Shown: in pieces, positions 33,793 through 41,709 of the stretch
How the letters are laid out: the number at the start of each line of letters is the position of its first letter
Position numbering within the stretch: the first letter of the stretch is position 1
Origin: Micromonospora_J zhanjiangensis
Lineage (GTDB): Bacteria > Actinomycetota > Actinomycetes > Mycobacteriales > Micromonosporaceae
Reading direction: 5' to 3'
Assembly (NCBI RefSeq): GCF_042650605.1
Contig: NZ_JBHSBN010000006.1
Location: 248,001-312,000, forward strand
DNA: 64,000 nt
The notes under the pieces: model-generated
The model's input: only the letters and a program-made list of their open reading frames with translations
Database searches by the model: none
Told to the model about the DNA's origin: nothing
Made by a program: the position numbers and the translations under genes

Positions 33793-35402
33793 GCCCGGCC
33801 GGCCGCGCCCCGGGGGCGGTACCGGGCCACCGCCCGGGCGGCCAGCCGTTCCGCGCCGGCCGCGCCACCACCGGCCGCCACCAGCGGTCCGGCACCCGGC
33901 AACAGCCGGGCCACCAACCGTACGGCCATCCAACCGCCGCCCTGCGCCAGCAGCGGCGCCGCCAGCCGCTGACCGGCCAGAACCAGCTTCTCCACCGACG
34001 GGACCTGATCGCCGCCGTGGTCCGGACCGGCCGCGGGTCGGTCCCGCACGTCCGGCCGCCCGCCGGCGCGGGCCTCGGCCAGCGCCCGCCGGGCCCGGTC
34101 CTCGTCGGGCTCGATGCCGGACAGCAGCAGCAGGTCGACGGCCCGGTCCGGATGGGTCGGATCCTGGCCGTAGGCGGCGGCCAGGTGCAGCACCAGCCCG
34201 GCCTGCGCCCACGAGGTCAGCGCCAACTCGGCGAACGGGGCGAGGAGCCCGACCGCGGTGGCCATCGCCGCGCCCGTACCGGCCCGGCGGACGAACCGCC
34301 GGGTGGCCAGCGCGGCCACGCCGTCCGGGGTGGCGTTCGGGTAGTCGGCCCGGATCCCGGCCGCCCAGTCCCGGGCCCGGGGGCCGATCGACGCCACCGC
34401 GGCCAGGGCGAGCAGCTCGGGTGCCTGCTCCGGCCGGTCGGTCAGGAGCCGGCCGACCACCACCAGGTCAACCCGCTCCGGGGTACGCCGTACCGGCGCG
34501 TCCGATTCCGCAGGCGGTCGGTCGACCGGCGTACGGTCCGGGGTGGCGACCGTGGCCGCGGCCGGGGTGGGCTCCGTGGGCGGGGTAGCGGTTGCCGGTG
34601 CGTCGGTGGGCTTCCGCACCGCGCCGGCCTGCTTGACGGCGGCCGGCGTCCCGGTGACCGTTGTGGTTTCGGCGGCTACCGCCTTCTTCGCGGCCTTCTT
34701 GGCGGCGGGCGTCTTCCTGGTCGGTGTGGCGGTCCCGGTCGGTGCCGTCGCCTCGGTTGGTGCCGCCTCGGGGGGCGGGGCCTTCCTGGCGGGCGCGGCC
34801 TTTTTGCCGGCCGCGACCTTTCTGGCGGGGACGGCATCGTGGGCGGGGACGGCCTTCTTGGCCGGGGTGGCTCTCTTCGTTGCTGCGGCCTTCTTAGCGG
34901 GTGCGGCTTCCTCGGCCGGGGTGGCCTCCTGCACCGGCGCGGGCTCCTTTGCCGGGGTCGCCCGCCGCACCGGCGCGGCCTTCCTCGCAGGGGTCTTCCG
35001 GGTCGGGACTGCCTCGGTTGCCGGGGTGCTTCCGGTGGGCGGCGTTGTTCCCCCGTTGCCGGCGGCGTCGGTCGGCGGGGTGGTCCCGCTTCCGGGCGTG
35101 GTGCTGGCCCGGGGCGGCCGGTCGGGATCCGGCTCGGCGCGGACCGGCGGAGAGGTCGGAGGTTGGAACAGCACCCCTGGCACCTGGCGCGGGGCGGGCC
35201 GGGCCGGGGCCGGTCGCCCGGTCGGCTCGGACCGTGCCGGCCCGGCCGGCTCGGGTTGCGGCGACCCGGCTGCGGTGCGCTGCTGCGGCTGGGCCGGGGT
35301 GGACCGCTGTGCCGGATCAGCCGCCGGGCGGGTGCCGCGTGAACGCGGAGCCGACGTCGACCGGGGGCGGTTGCTGGGCTCGCGGGACGGCTGCTCCTCC
35401 AT
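33753..35402 (-). CDS. Basic low-complexity protein with EcsC-like C-terminal domain
   Basis: A 549-aa protein in two parts. Residues 1-320 are a Pro/Ala/Thr/Lys-rich disordered tail with many APAKKA/TPARKA units, reminiscent of eukaryotic H1-like or mycobacterial HU tails. Residues about 325-530 form a helical hydrophobic domain (FVRRAGTGAAMATAVGLLAPFAELALTSWAQAGLVLHLAAAYG in pattern) that resembles EcsC-family membrane-associated domains. The basic tail could bind nucleic acid or the wall; this is inference. ATG 35402 is chosen from the frame. Convergent overlap with the CPBP gene is 40 bp. Confidence 0.65.
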   Translation of the reverse strand: MEEQPSREPSNRPRSTSAPRSRGTRPAADPAQRSTPAQPQQRTAAGSPQPEPAGPARSEPTGRPAPARPAPRQVPGVLFQPPTSPPVRAEPDPDRPPRASTTPGSGTTPPTDAAGNGGTTPPTGSTPATEAVPTRKTPARKAAPVRRATPAKEPAPVQEATPAEEAAPAKKAAATKRATPAKKAVPAHDAVPARKVAAGKKAAPARKAPPPEAAPTEATAPTGTATPTRKTPAAKKAAKKAVAAETTTVTGTPAAVKQAGAVRKPTDAPATATPPTEPTPAAATVATPDRTPVDRPPAESDAPVRRTPERVDLVVVGRLLTDRPEQAPELLALAAVASIGPRARDWAAGIRADYPNATPDGVAALATRRFVRRAGTGAAMATAVGLLAPFAELALTSWAQAGLVLHLAAAYGQDPTHPDRAVDLLLLSGIEPDEDRARRALAEARAGGRPDVRDRPAAGPDHGGDQVPSVEKLVLAGQRLAAPLLAQGGGWMAVRLVARLLPGAGPLVAAGGGAAGAERLAARAVARYRPRGAAGRAQSQSSQERGSTE

Positions 35403-35643
35403 AGCCAGGCAGCCTAACCGGGTCGATAGATCTTCACCTCTTGGAAACGGACAGTCCTTCGGTCTGTTGCCCGGACCGGACGCGGGGCGCCACCCCCGTA
35501 CCGTCCGGGACGGGATGATCTGGCCGGTTTCCGAGGTCTGAACGGCCCGGGTGGTGCTTCGTCGGGGCGCGATCGGCCAGCCGTTTTGCCCGTCCTACGC
35601 CGGACCTGTATCCTCGGTCGACGGCGGTCCGTGGGGCCGCCGT

Positions 35644-35733
35644 GGAGACTTCGCCTAGTCTGGTCTATGGCGCCGCACTGCTAATGCGGTTGGGGTTAAC
35701 CGCCCCTCCCGGGTTCGAATCCCGGAGTCTCCG
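35644..35733 (+). tRNA. tRNA-Ser (anticodon GCT)
   Basis: A 90-nt class II tRNA. The acceptor pairs GGAGACT with AGTCTCC (35726-35732), discriminator G. The anticodon loop CTGCTAA reads GCT, there is a long variable arm, and the T-arm is CCGGGTTCGAATCCCGG. No encoded CCA. Confidence 0.95.
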
Positions 35734-35768
35734 CGCAAGGTCGGGGTGTGTAGACTGGCCGAGCACCA

Positions 35769-35841
35769 GCGCCCGTAGCTCAACGGATAGAGCATCTGAC
35801 TACGGATCAGAAGGTTAGGGGTTCGAGTCCCTTCGGGCGCG
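35769..35841 (+). tRNA. tRNA-Arg (anticodon ACG); integration site of the island
   Basis: A 73-nt tRNA. The acceptor pairs GCGCCCG with CGGGCGC (35834-35840), discriminator G. The anticodon loop CTACGGA reads ACG (inosine-modified in the mature tRNA, reading CGN). Its last 49 bases plus one more (35793-35842) recur at 63728-63777, so the 3' part present here was supplied by the integrated element. Confidence 0.96.
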
Positions 35842-35842
35842 C
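35793..35842. repeat. attL: 50-bp direct repeat (left copy)
   Basis: The 3' part of tRNA-Arg from the anticodon arm to one base past the discriminator, identical to 63728-63777. Mismatch begins at the bases on either side (G versus T before; T versus A after). It is the left boundary of the island, next to its integrase gene. Confidence 0.95.
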
Positions 35843-35850
35843 TTATCTGA

Positions 35851-35884
35851 ACAGGGAAGATAGCCGATTGGCTATCTTCCCTGT
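35851..35884. terminator. Perfect 15-bp hairpin directly after tRNA-Arg
   Basis: ACAGGGAAGATAGCC (35851-35865) and its exact complement (35870-35884), loop GATT. It is element-supplied and replaces the original tRNA terminator, which is now at 63787-63832 beyond attR. Confidence 0.9.
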
Positions 35885-35891
35885 CGTCGTA

Positions 35892-35911
35892 TGAGTCACG
35901 TGTGAGTCACG
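35892..35911. repeat. Direct repeats TGAGTCACG, 11 bp apart (candidate integrase arm sites)
   Basis: TGAGTCACG at 35892-35900 and 35903-35911, with an inverted GTGACTC near 35930. They lie 50 bp from attL, between the terminator and the integrase gene, where arm-type binding sites of tyrosine integrases are expected. A GGTGCTCG pair with the same 11-bp spacing is found beyond attR. Confidence 0.5.
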
Positions 35912-36030
35912 CCTGTGGCTCACGTTCGGTGACTCGCCGGACGCTGCTGAGCTGGTCGTTCGTGCCAGCGCGCAGCGGATCGGCTGGACGCGCCCGAAGG
36001 GCCTGGATCCCTGACCTCTGGTCCCTGGTT

Positions 36031-36065
36031 AGATGCCAAATTCGTTAAGGAAAAATTTTGCATCT
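36031..36065. repeat. AT-rich inverted repeat upstream of integrase
   Basis: AGATGC (36031-36036) pairs with GCATCT (36060-36065); inside, one mismatch, then AAATT pairs with AATTT. It is strikingly AT-rich for this DNA and lies 118 bp before the integrase start. It could be a promoter/operator or a recombination accessory site. The rest of 35912-36182 shows no gene. Confidence 0.45.
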
Positions 36066-36182
36066 AAGCTACGGGAACGAGAAGTACGGCCGTAATGCCC
36101 GGTCTCGGGGTCCGCATGCGGGTTGCTCGCCTGATTCGAACAGGTCAGGGCACACCGTCGGTGGGCGTCGCGACGCCTTCAG

Positions 36183-37490
36183 GTGGTGCCGCTGATGTGC
36201 ACCTCGGATGGGCTGGGCCGGGTGTACCGGCGGTGTGGCTGCCGTGACGAGGAGACGGGTAAGCAGTTCGGCGTTCGCTGCGAGCGCCTGGCGGACCTCA
36301 GCCACGGGCGCTGGTACTTCTCGCTGCAGGTACCCGGCGTGGATGGCGGTCGTGATCGGGTTCGGCGGGGTGGCTTCGCGACTCTCGCGGAGGCGGAGCG
36401 GGCCTGCTGGGAGTTGGCCCAGTTGCCGGGGCCAGAGGCGGTGGCGCGAACCTGGACGGTGCGCCGCTGGCTGCGCTTCTGGCTGTCGGAGCTGGAGGGC
36501 CGGTTGAGGCCCACGACGGTGCTCAACTACCGCAGCATCGTGGAGAAGTACCTGATCCCGCACCTGGGCCGCTTTCGGTTGAGCAAGCTGCGCGTGAAGA
36601 CTGTTCAGCGGGCCATGGACGCGATCTGTCGTCAGGTCGTGCGCGGTGGGCGGCTGATCTCGCCGGGCAGCGTGAGCCGGATCCGGGCCGTGCTGCGCAG
36701 CGCGTTGTCGGAGGCGAGACGGCAGGGCATCGTCGGCCACAACCCTGCGCGGAATCTGCGGCTGCCGAACGGGGCTCGCCCGCACGCTGTGGTGTGGGAT
36801 GACGAGCACGAGGTGGTGTGGCGTGAGACTGGCGTGCGCCCACGGGTCGCGGTGTGGGACCTGGACAACCTGGCGCGGTTCCTTGAGGTGGTGCGCGACG
36901 ATCCGCTGTTCGTGCTGTGGTGGCTGGTGGCGCTGCGCGGCCCGCGTCGGGGTGAGATGGCGGGCCTGCGTTGGGAGGACATCGACCTGGCCGCGGGAGA
37001 GCTGACGATCAGGGAACAGGTCATCGTCATCGGCGGGAGGGAGCACCTCGGCCCACCCAAGTCGGTGGCGGGGGTGCGGACGTTGGCTCTCGACGAGGCC
37101 ACGGTGAAGCTGTTATGGGAGTTGTGGCATGAGCAGCGGCGCCGACGCGGTGGGGTGGATCCGAAGAGGCGGGTCTTCGTCCACGCGAACGGGCGCCCGG
37201 TGAGCCCGGACTGGCTGACGCGCCGGTTCGCGAAGCTGGTCAAGCAGTTGGGGCTTCCGCCGGTGCGGTTGCATGACCTGCGGCACGCGGCCGCGGGGCT
37301 GGCGTCGGCGGCCGGGGTGGACCTGAAGATGATCCAGCACGACCTGGGCCACGCCAGCCCGGTCACCACCGCCGAGACCTACATCTACGTATTCAAGAAG
37401 ATGGCCAAGGAGGCGGTGCGGGCGAGCGCCGAACTACTGCTGTCGCACGCGAAGATCCGTATGTCGCTGGAGGGAGCCTCGCAGGCCTGA
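36183..37490 (+). CDS. Tyrosine integrase (phage/AICE type), integrase 1
   Basis: Site-specific recombinase of up to 435 aa; GTG 36183 or ATG 36195 are possible starts. The N-terminal arm-binding region has a Cys/Arg segment (RRCGCRDEETG) and RRGGFATLAEAERA. The SAM-like core-binding domain spans about 90-190. Catalytic residues: arginine in ALRGPRRGEMAGLRW, lysine in PPKSVAGVR, H-x-x-R in RLHDLRHAAAGL, histidine in DLGHASPVTTAETY and tyrosine in AETYIYVF. It is adjacent to attL and orientated inward, so it is the island's own integrase. It is clearly related to integrase 2 next door. Confidence 0.93.
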   Translation: MVPLMCTSDGLGRVYRRCGCRDEETGKQFGVRCERLADLSHGRWYFSLQVPGVDGGRDRVRRGGFATLAEAERACWELAQLPGPEAVARTWTVRRWLRFWLSELEGRLRPTTVLNYRSIVEKYLIPHLGRFRLSKLRVKTVQRAMDAICRQVVRGGRLISPGSVSRIRAVLRSALSEARRQGIVGHNPARNLRLPNGARPHAVVWDDEHEVVWRETGVRPRVAVWDLDNLARFLEVVRDDPLFVLWWLVALRGPRRGEMAGLRWEDIDLAAGELTIREQVIVIGGREHLGPPKSVAGVRTLALDEATVKLLWELWHEQRRRRGGVDPKRRVFVHANGRPVSPDWLTRRFAKLVKQLGLPPVRLHDLRHAAAGLASAAGVDLKMIQHDLGHASPVTTAETYIYVFKKMAKEAVRASAELLLSHAKIRMSLEGASQA

Positions 37491-37563
37491 CTGTCCTGGC
37501 GATCGCTGTCACCGAACCCCTGCGGTGGGGTGGGCAGGTGGGCTGGGCGTCGCCGGAATCGGT

Positions 37564-37613
37564 CGGGCTGCCCGGGGAGGCAGGGACATGTTCCCGCCTC
37601 CCCGGGCAGCCCG
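37564..37613. terminator. Hairpin between convergent integrase genes
   Basis: Long inverted repeat, arms starting CGGGCTGCCCGGGGAGGC and ending with the complement GCCTCCCCGGGCAGCCCG (37596-37613), loop about 14 bases. It lies between the stops of integrase 1 (37490) and integrase 2 (37625) and can serve both. Confidence 0.85.
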
Positions 37614-37624
37614 TGACGAGATCG

Positions 37625-39067
37625 TCACCGGCTTTCGCGTTCCCGCCTACTCCGGCCCGTCGGCGTGACCTGGTCCCTTGTCTTGGACCGCCTTTGCGCT
37701 GCGCGGGCGTCGCCGGCTGGCTTCGTTCTCTCGGCGGTCGTCGGGCACCGCGTTGCGGCGTCGCGACGTCCAGCGGGCCGCCGCATCTCGGCGCCCGGTT
37801 TGCCGGCGTTGAGGACGAGGCGGGCGGTGGCCTCGGCAGCCTTGTGCTGGGTGGCGGGCAGGCTCGTGGTGTAGGTGTCGGCGGTGATCCGGATCGTGGC
37901 GTGGCCGAGTTGATGTTGGATGGTTTTCAGGTCGGCGCCGGCGGTGTGGGCGAGGGTGGCGGCGCCGTGGCGGAGGTCGTGCAGCCGGATCGGGGGTAGC
38001 CCGGCCCGGTCGACCAGGAGCCGGAGTCGTTGGGTGAGGTAGCCAGGGTGCACGGGTAGCCCATCGGGGCTGGTGAAGACGTAGCCGCTGTCGTGGCAGA
38101 CCTCCCCGCCATCGGTGCGGCGGGTGCGGTGGTGGCGTTGCCGTTCCGCGTGCCGGCGCAGGATGCGGACGGTGTGCCGGTCCAGGGCTATGGTGCGGTG
38201 GCTGGTCGCGGATTTGGGTGGGCCTTCGTGGACGTCGTAGCCGGCGGTGGTGCGTTGCCGCACGATCAATAGTTGGCGGGCTTGCAGGTCGATCTCGGTC
38301 CAGCGCAGGCCGGCGGCTTCGCCGCGGCGCAGGCCGCGTAGGGCGATCAGCCACCACAGGGCGAACAGGTTGTCGTCGCGGACGTAGTCGAGGAACGCGG
38401 CGAGCTGGACCGGTGTCCAGACCGCGACGGACGGCCGCTCGCCGGTGGCTTCCCACTCGGCGACCCTGTTCTCGGTCCACAGCCGCGCGAGGGGGCGTTC
38501 CTGAGCGGGTAGTTCCACTCGCCGGGCGGGGTTGTCCACGATGAGGCCCTCCCGCGCGGCGGCGTTGAGCGCGGCCCGAAGGGTGGTGTGGACGTGCCGC
38601 AACGTGCACGGCGTCTGTGGCTGGCCGGACCGGTTGCGGGTGGCGGCGATCTGCGTGAACGCAGCGTTGAGCTGCCGGGAGGTCAGGTCGCCGAGGACCA
38701 GATGCCCGATGTGCGGAATGAGGAAACGCTCGACGTCGCGGGTGTAGTGCATCCTGGTCGTCGGCCGGATTCGGGTTCTGGTCGACAGCCAGTACCGCAA
38801 CCACCGGGTGACTGTCCACGACCGGCCGGCCTGCTGCTCCCGCGACAGGACCAGGAACTCGTCGCGGGCCCGCCGCGCGGCCGCCTCCGACGCGTACCCA
38901 CCTCGGCGCACCCGCTCGGCCTGCCCGAGCAGATTCCGCGTGGAGCAGTGGAAATACCAACTTCCATGATCAGGCTCAGGCAGCCTCAGGCAGCCCTTGC
39001 CCAGCGCCCGCCTGGTGACCGGGTCCAGGCAGCCGCACCGCTTTACGATCGCACCCTGGTTCTTCAT
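37625..39067 (-). CDS. Tyrosine integrase, integrase 2
   Basis: A second site-specific recombinase, 480 aa, ATG 39067. Its architecture equals integrase 1: GCLDPVTRRALGKGC at the N-terminus, RRGGYASEAAARRA, core domain, catalytic arginine in ALRGLRRGEAAGLRW, PPKSATSHRT, H-x-x-R in RLHDLRHGAATL, QLGHATIRITADTY with the nucleophilic tyrosine. It has an extra basic 55-residue tail. Two integrases of one family side by side suggest a composite of two elements. Its own attachment site is not identified. Confidence 0.92.
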   Translation of the reverse strand: MKNQGAIVKRCGCLDPVTRRALGKGCLRLPEPDHGSWYFHCSTRNLLGQAERVRRGGYASEAAARRARDEFLVLSREQQAGRSWTVTRWLRYWLSTRTRIRPTTRMHYTRDVERFLIPHIGHLVLGDLTSRQLNAAFTQIAATRNRSGQPQTPCTLRHVHTTLRAALNAAAREGLIVDNPARRVELPAQERPLARLWTENRVAEWEATGERPSVAVWTPVQLAAFLDYVRDDNLFALWWLIALRGLRRGEAAGLRWTEIDLQARQLLIVRQRTTAGYDVHEGPPKSATSHRTIALDRHTVRILRRHAERQRHHRTRRTDGGEVCHDSGYVFTSPDGLPVHPGYLTQRLRLLVDRAGLPPIRLHDLRHGAATLAHTAGADLKTIQHQLGHATIRITADTYTTSLPATQHKAAEATARLVLNAGKPGAEMRRPAGRRDAATRCPTTAERTKPAGDARAAQRRSKTRDQVTPTGRSRRERESR

Positions 39068-39485
39068 CGTTTCTCCCTTTGTTGTTGGTGGTCACACCCT
39101 CACCCAGGGAGATTGGGTAAAAATCGGTTACCGGACTGGTTCACGATTTCCATCGACTACGAGCCGGTCAGCGCGCGTAAGAGACTCTAGTTCAGTTCGT
39201 GATCCGGGATTCGACCCTGGCCCGGAACCGGCCCGGAGGAGGTAACGGGTTCATGTAAGCCGCAAACCCGGAGCCAGCGGATGCTTCCCGCCACGCCCGC
39301 GCCAGCTGGCTGCCCATAGTGCACCGCGACATCGTCTGCGACGATGGCCGGCGAGTGCAGCCCTCGCGGTGCGGGTGTGGATGGCTGGTGGACCGCAGCG
39401 GAGCGAGCATCGGCTCTGCCTGATGGCTCCGGAGCGTGCCGTACCCGGTCGCCGGGATGTTGTGTGCTCGATACCCTGGGTGGTC
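39068..39485. other. Gap without supported gene upstream of Abi_C gene
   Basis: A 418-bp stretch between integrase 2 and the Abi_C protein. It must hold both promoters. A T-arm-like sequence (CCGGGATTCGACCCTGG, 39203-39219) is present but no tRNA folds around it. No other feature is seen. Confidence 0.5.
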
Positions 39486-40337
39486 GTGACGATCCGAAGC
39501 CTCGTGCCGCTACCTGTGCGCCGGCACTTCCGTGATCTCAGCGCCAGCTACAGCACGCTTCGTTTGATCGCCGGTATGTGGGAGGACCAGGGGTTCACAC
39601 CGTCTGGTGATCCGAACGACGAGAGCGGCGAGCGGCGCGGGTTTTGGCGTGAGTTCGAGGACAACGTGGACTGGACTGATCCTGGCCATGTGAACCGTGT
39701 ACTGCGGGTCTACGAGACGCTAGTCGACGCGTTCACGCCGGAGGATTTGGCGAGTACTCGCAAGTTCATGGATCGGCAGGGCTTCGACGTCGATGCCGAG
39801 GGAAGAATCAGGCCAAAGCCGGATACCGCACTCACCATGGTCGCGGCGATGCCGCGGTCGCTGACCGCCTTGCGGGACCCGGCGATGATCCTGGACTCTT
39901 TCGAACGGATCAATCGAGCGCTTCCGACCGACCCGGCGCAGGCCATCGGCTCCGCGAAGGAGTTGGTCGAGGCGACGGCGAAGACGGTGCTGGAAGAACT
40001 GGGCGTGCCGTTCGAGGACAAGACGGCCAAGCTGCCGCAGCTCATCGACAGGGCGCAACGCGAGCTGGGACTCCACCCACAGACCGTCGCGCCGGGGCCG
40101 GACGGTAGCCAGGCAGTCAAGCGTATCCTTGGTGGGCTGTCGGGTATCGCGCTCGGTCTCGGTGAGCTACGCAACGAGGCCTGGGGCACCGGCCACGCCG
40201 TCCGCCGTACCGGTCTTCGGCCCCGTCATGGTTACCTTGCGGTCGGAGCGGCACACACCTGGTGCCAGGTCATCCTCGACACGCTCGCCGACCCGTCCGC
40301 GCCTTGGCGTACGCACGCTGCCACGACGGCAGGGTGA
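39486..40337 (+). CDS. Abortive-infection C-terminal (Abi_C) domain protein
   Basis: A 283-aa protein. The C-terminal part (about 160-265) matches the Abi_C pattern: GSAKELVEATAKTVLEELG, LPQLIDRAQRELGLHP, KRILGGLSGIALGLGELRNEAWGTGHA and RPRHGYLAVGAAHTWCQVILDTL. The N-terminus is a helical region with WEDQGFTPSG and an MDRQGFDVD segment. GTG 39486 is chosen by composition; the ribosome site is weak, and the open frame begins at 39369. It precedes the ABC-3C operon by 160 bp and may be a separate anti-phage gene or an accessory to it. Confidence 0.82.
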   Translation: MTIRSLVPLPVRRHFRDLSASYSTLRLIAGMWEDQGFTPSGDPNDESGERRGFWREFEDNVDWTDPGHVNRVLRVYETLVDAFTPEDLASTRKFMDRQGFDVDAEGRIRPKPDTALTMVAAMPRSLTALRDPAMILDSFERINRALPTDPAQAIGSAKELVEATAKTVLEELGVPFEDKTAKLPQLIDRAQRELGLHPQTVAPGPDGSQAVKRILGGLSGIALGLGELRNEAWGTGHAVRRTGLRPRHGYLAVGAAHTWCQVILDTLADPSAPWRTHAATTAG

Positions 40338-40498
40338 GAGATCATTCGGCGACCTTCTCAGCCCGCCGGTCTGGCGCTCCGGCCACACGGTGGGGGACGC
40401 CCGGTCGGTGTTTCCTCGGTCGTTGGTACCTTTCGGACCGGCGACCAACTGGTTACCTTGGGTACGGCAGTACATCCACATAGGTGACGGAGGGCCGG

Positions 40499-41443
40499 GT
40501 GCTCAGCTTCGAGGAGCAGAGCTTCGTCCGAGCCATGCTGCGGCGGCTCCTCGAAGAACGCTTCGGCAAGTCGTTCGAGCGGTTCTTCCAGAACCTGATG
40601 TGCGCCCGCTATCCCGACTTCATCGATGTCAGGACCCACGGCAACCTCGGTGACATCGGAGCGGACGGGTTGAGCCTGCATGACGGCAAGCTCTACGCGT
40701 GCTACGCGCCCGAGGTCCCGGATGCAAAGGCTGTCCGGACAAAATTCACCGATGATCTTGAAAAGGCGATTGCCAAGCGACGAGACCACTTCGACACCTT
40801 CGTGTTCGTGCACAACGACCTGCGCGGCGTCCACCCGGAGCTGTCCATCCTGCTGAGCGAGGCACACGCCGCGCATTCGAGTCTGCGGTTCGAGCAGCGG
40901 GGCCCGCAGCATCTGCACCGGGAGCTGTGCCGCCTGGAGCGCGACGAGATTCAGGAGTTGCTCGGCTGTGAGATTCCGGTTTCGGAGCGTGTGTACCGGA
41001 TCGGGTTGGAAGACCTAGAGCCCCTCCTGACGCATCTGGTCGCGCAGCGGCGTCAGGCGACATCTCAGGCGCCCGCCCGCGAGGTCCCGCCTGAGAAGCT
41101 TGCCTACAACCGCCTTGCTGTCGAGGATCGTGACGAGATCATCTCGGCCATGCGGTACACCCCGTTGGTGGACGAGTACTACCAGCAGCGTCAGGACGTC
41201 ACCGAGCGTGACGAGGTCGCGCAGGGCTTCAACGCCTACTACCAGCAGGTCAAGGCTGATTACGACGACCCGGGGGACGTGTTGTGGAAGCTGCAGGAGT
41301 ACGTCGCCGGCAACGCACGCGGCCGACGCGATCACGAGCGGGCCGTGATGGTCGTCTTGGCGTACTTCTTCGAGACCTGCGACATCTTCGAAGAGCCGCC
41401 CACCAACTGGCGGGCCCCAGCCCTACAGGGAACAGGCCGATGA
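40499..41443 (+). CDS. ABC-3C system: nuclease-like/effector component
   Basis: First gene of a three-gene operon, 314 aa. GTG 40499 has GGAGGG directly upstream; GTG 40484 is less likely. The N-terminal domain reads FERFFQNLMCARYPDFIDVRTHGNLGDIGADG then KLYACYAPE in pattern; this GDxGxDG...xYxxYAPE arrangement resembles restriction-endonuclease-like folds of ABC-three-component effectors, although the usual active-site lysine is not seen. The C-terminal helical region contains a DEYYQQRQD and GFNAYYQQVKADYD segment. ATGA coupling to the next gene supports operon function in phage defence. Confidence 0.75.
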   Translation: MLSFEEQSFVRAMLRRLLEERFGKSFERFFQNLMCARYPDFIDVRTHGNLGDIGADGLSLHDGKLYACYAPEVPDAKAVRTKFTDDLEKAIAKRRDHFDTFVFVHNDLRGVHPELSILLSEAHAAHSSLRFEQRGPQHLHRELCRLERDEIQELLGCEIPVSERVYRIGLEDLEPLLTHLVAQRRQATSQAPAREVPPEKLAYNRLAVEDRDEIISAMRYTPLVDEYYQQRQDVTERDEVAQGFNAYYQQVKADYDDPGDVLWKLQEYVAGNARGRRDHERAVMVVLAYFFETCDIFEEPPTNWRAPALQGTGR

Positions 41444-41709
41444 TCACGCCGACGAAAGGCATCGCACCACAGCGGGCACTTCTGGTCGTCGGGGCGCAGA
41501 TCTTGCGGATCCTCGACCAACCGATGACGATCAGCCAGACGTGGACAAGGCTGCGGGAGTGGCGGACCGCCAACGGGCACCACGCGCCCGTACCGTTCTG
41601 GTGGTTCGTTCTATCCCTAGATGTGCTGTTCGCGCTGGGAACGCTGGGGCTGGAGCGGGAACTGCTCACGAGGAGGCAGGCGGATGTTGCGTCAGCTCGG
41701 AGCCGATGA
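41440..41709 (+). CDS. ABC-3C system: middle component
   Basis: An 89-aa winged-helix-like protein (RALLVVGAQILRILDQPMTISQTWTRLREW in pattern, then PFWWFVLSLDVLFALGTLGLE). Such small 'middle components' sit between the effector and the SMC-like ATPase in ABC-three-component systems and probably link them. It overlaps the preceding stop (ATGA) and the following ATPase start by 26 bp. Confidence 0.78.
   Translation: MITPTKGIAPQRALLVVGAQILRILDQPMTISQTWTRLREWRTANGHHAPVPFWWFVLSLDVLFALGTLGLERELLTRRQADVASARSR

Noticed and set aside
39193..39235. tRNA 3'-end-like sequence near integrase 2
   Set aside because: A T-arm-like GGGATTCGACCC is present, but no acceptor or anticodon arm can be formed and no second copy was found.
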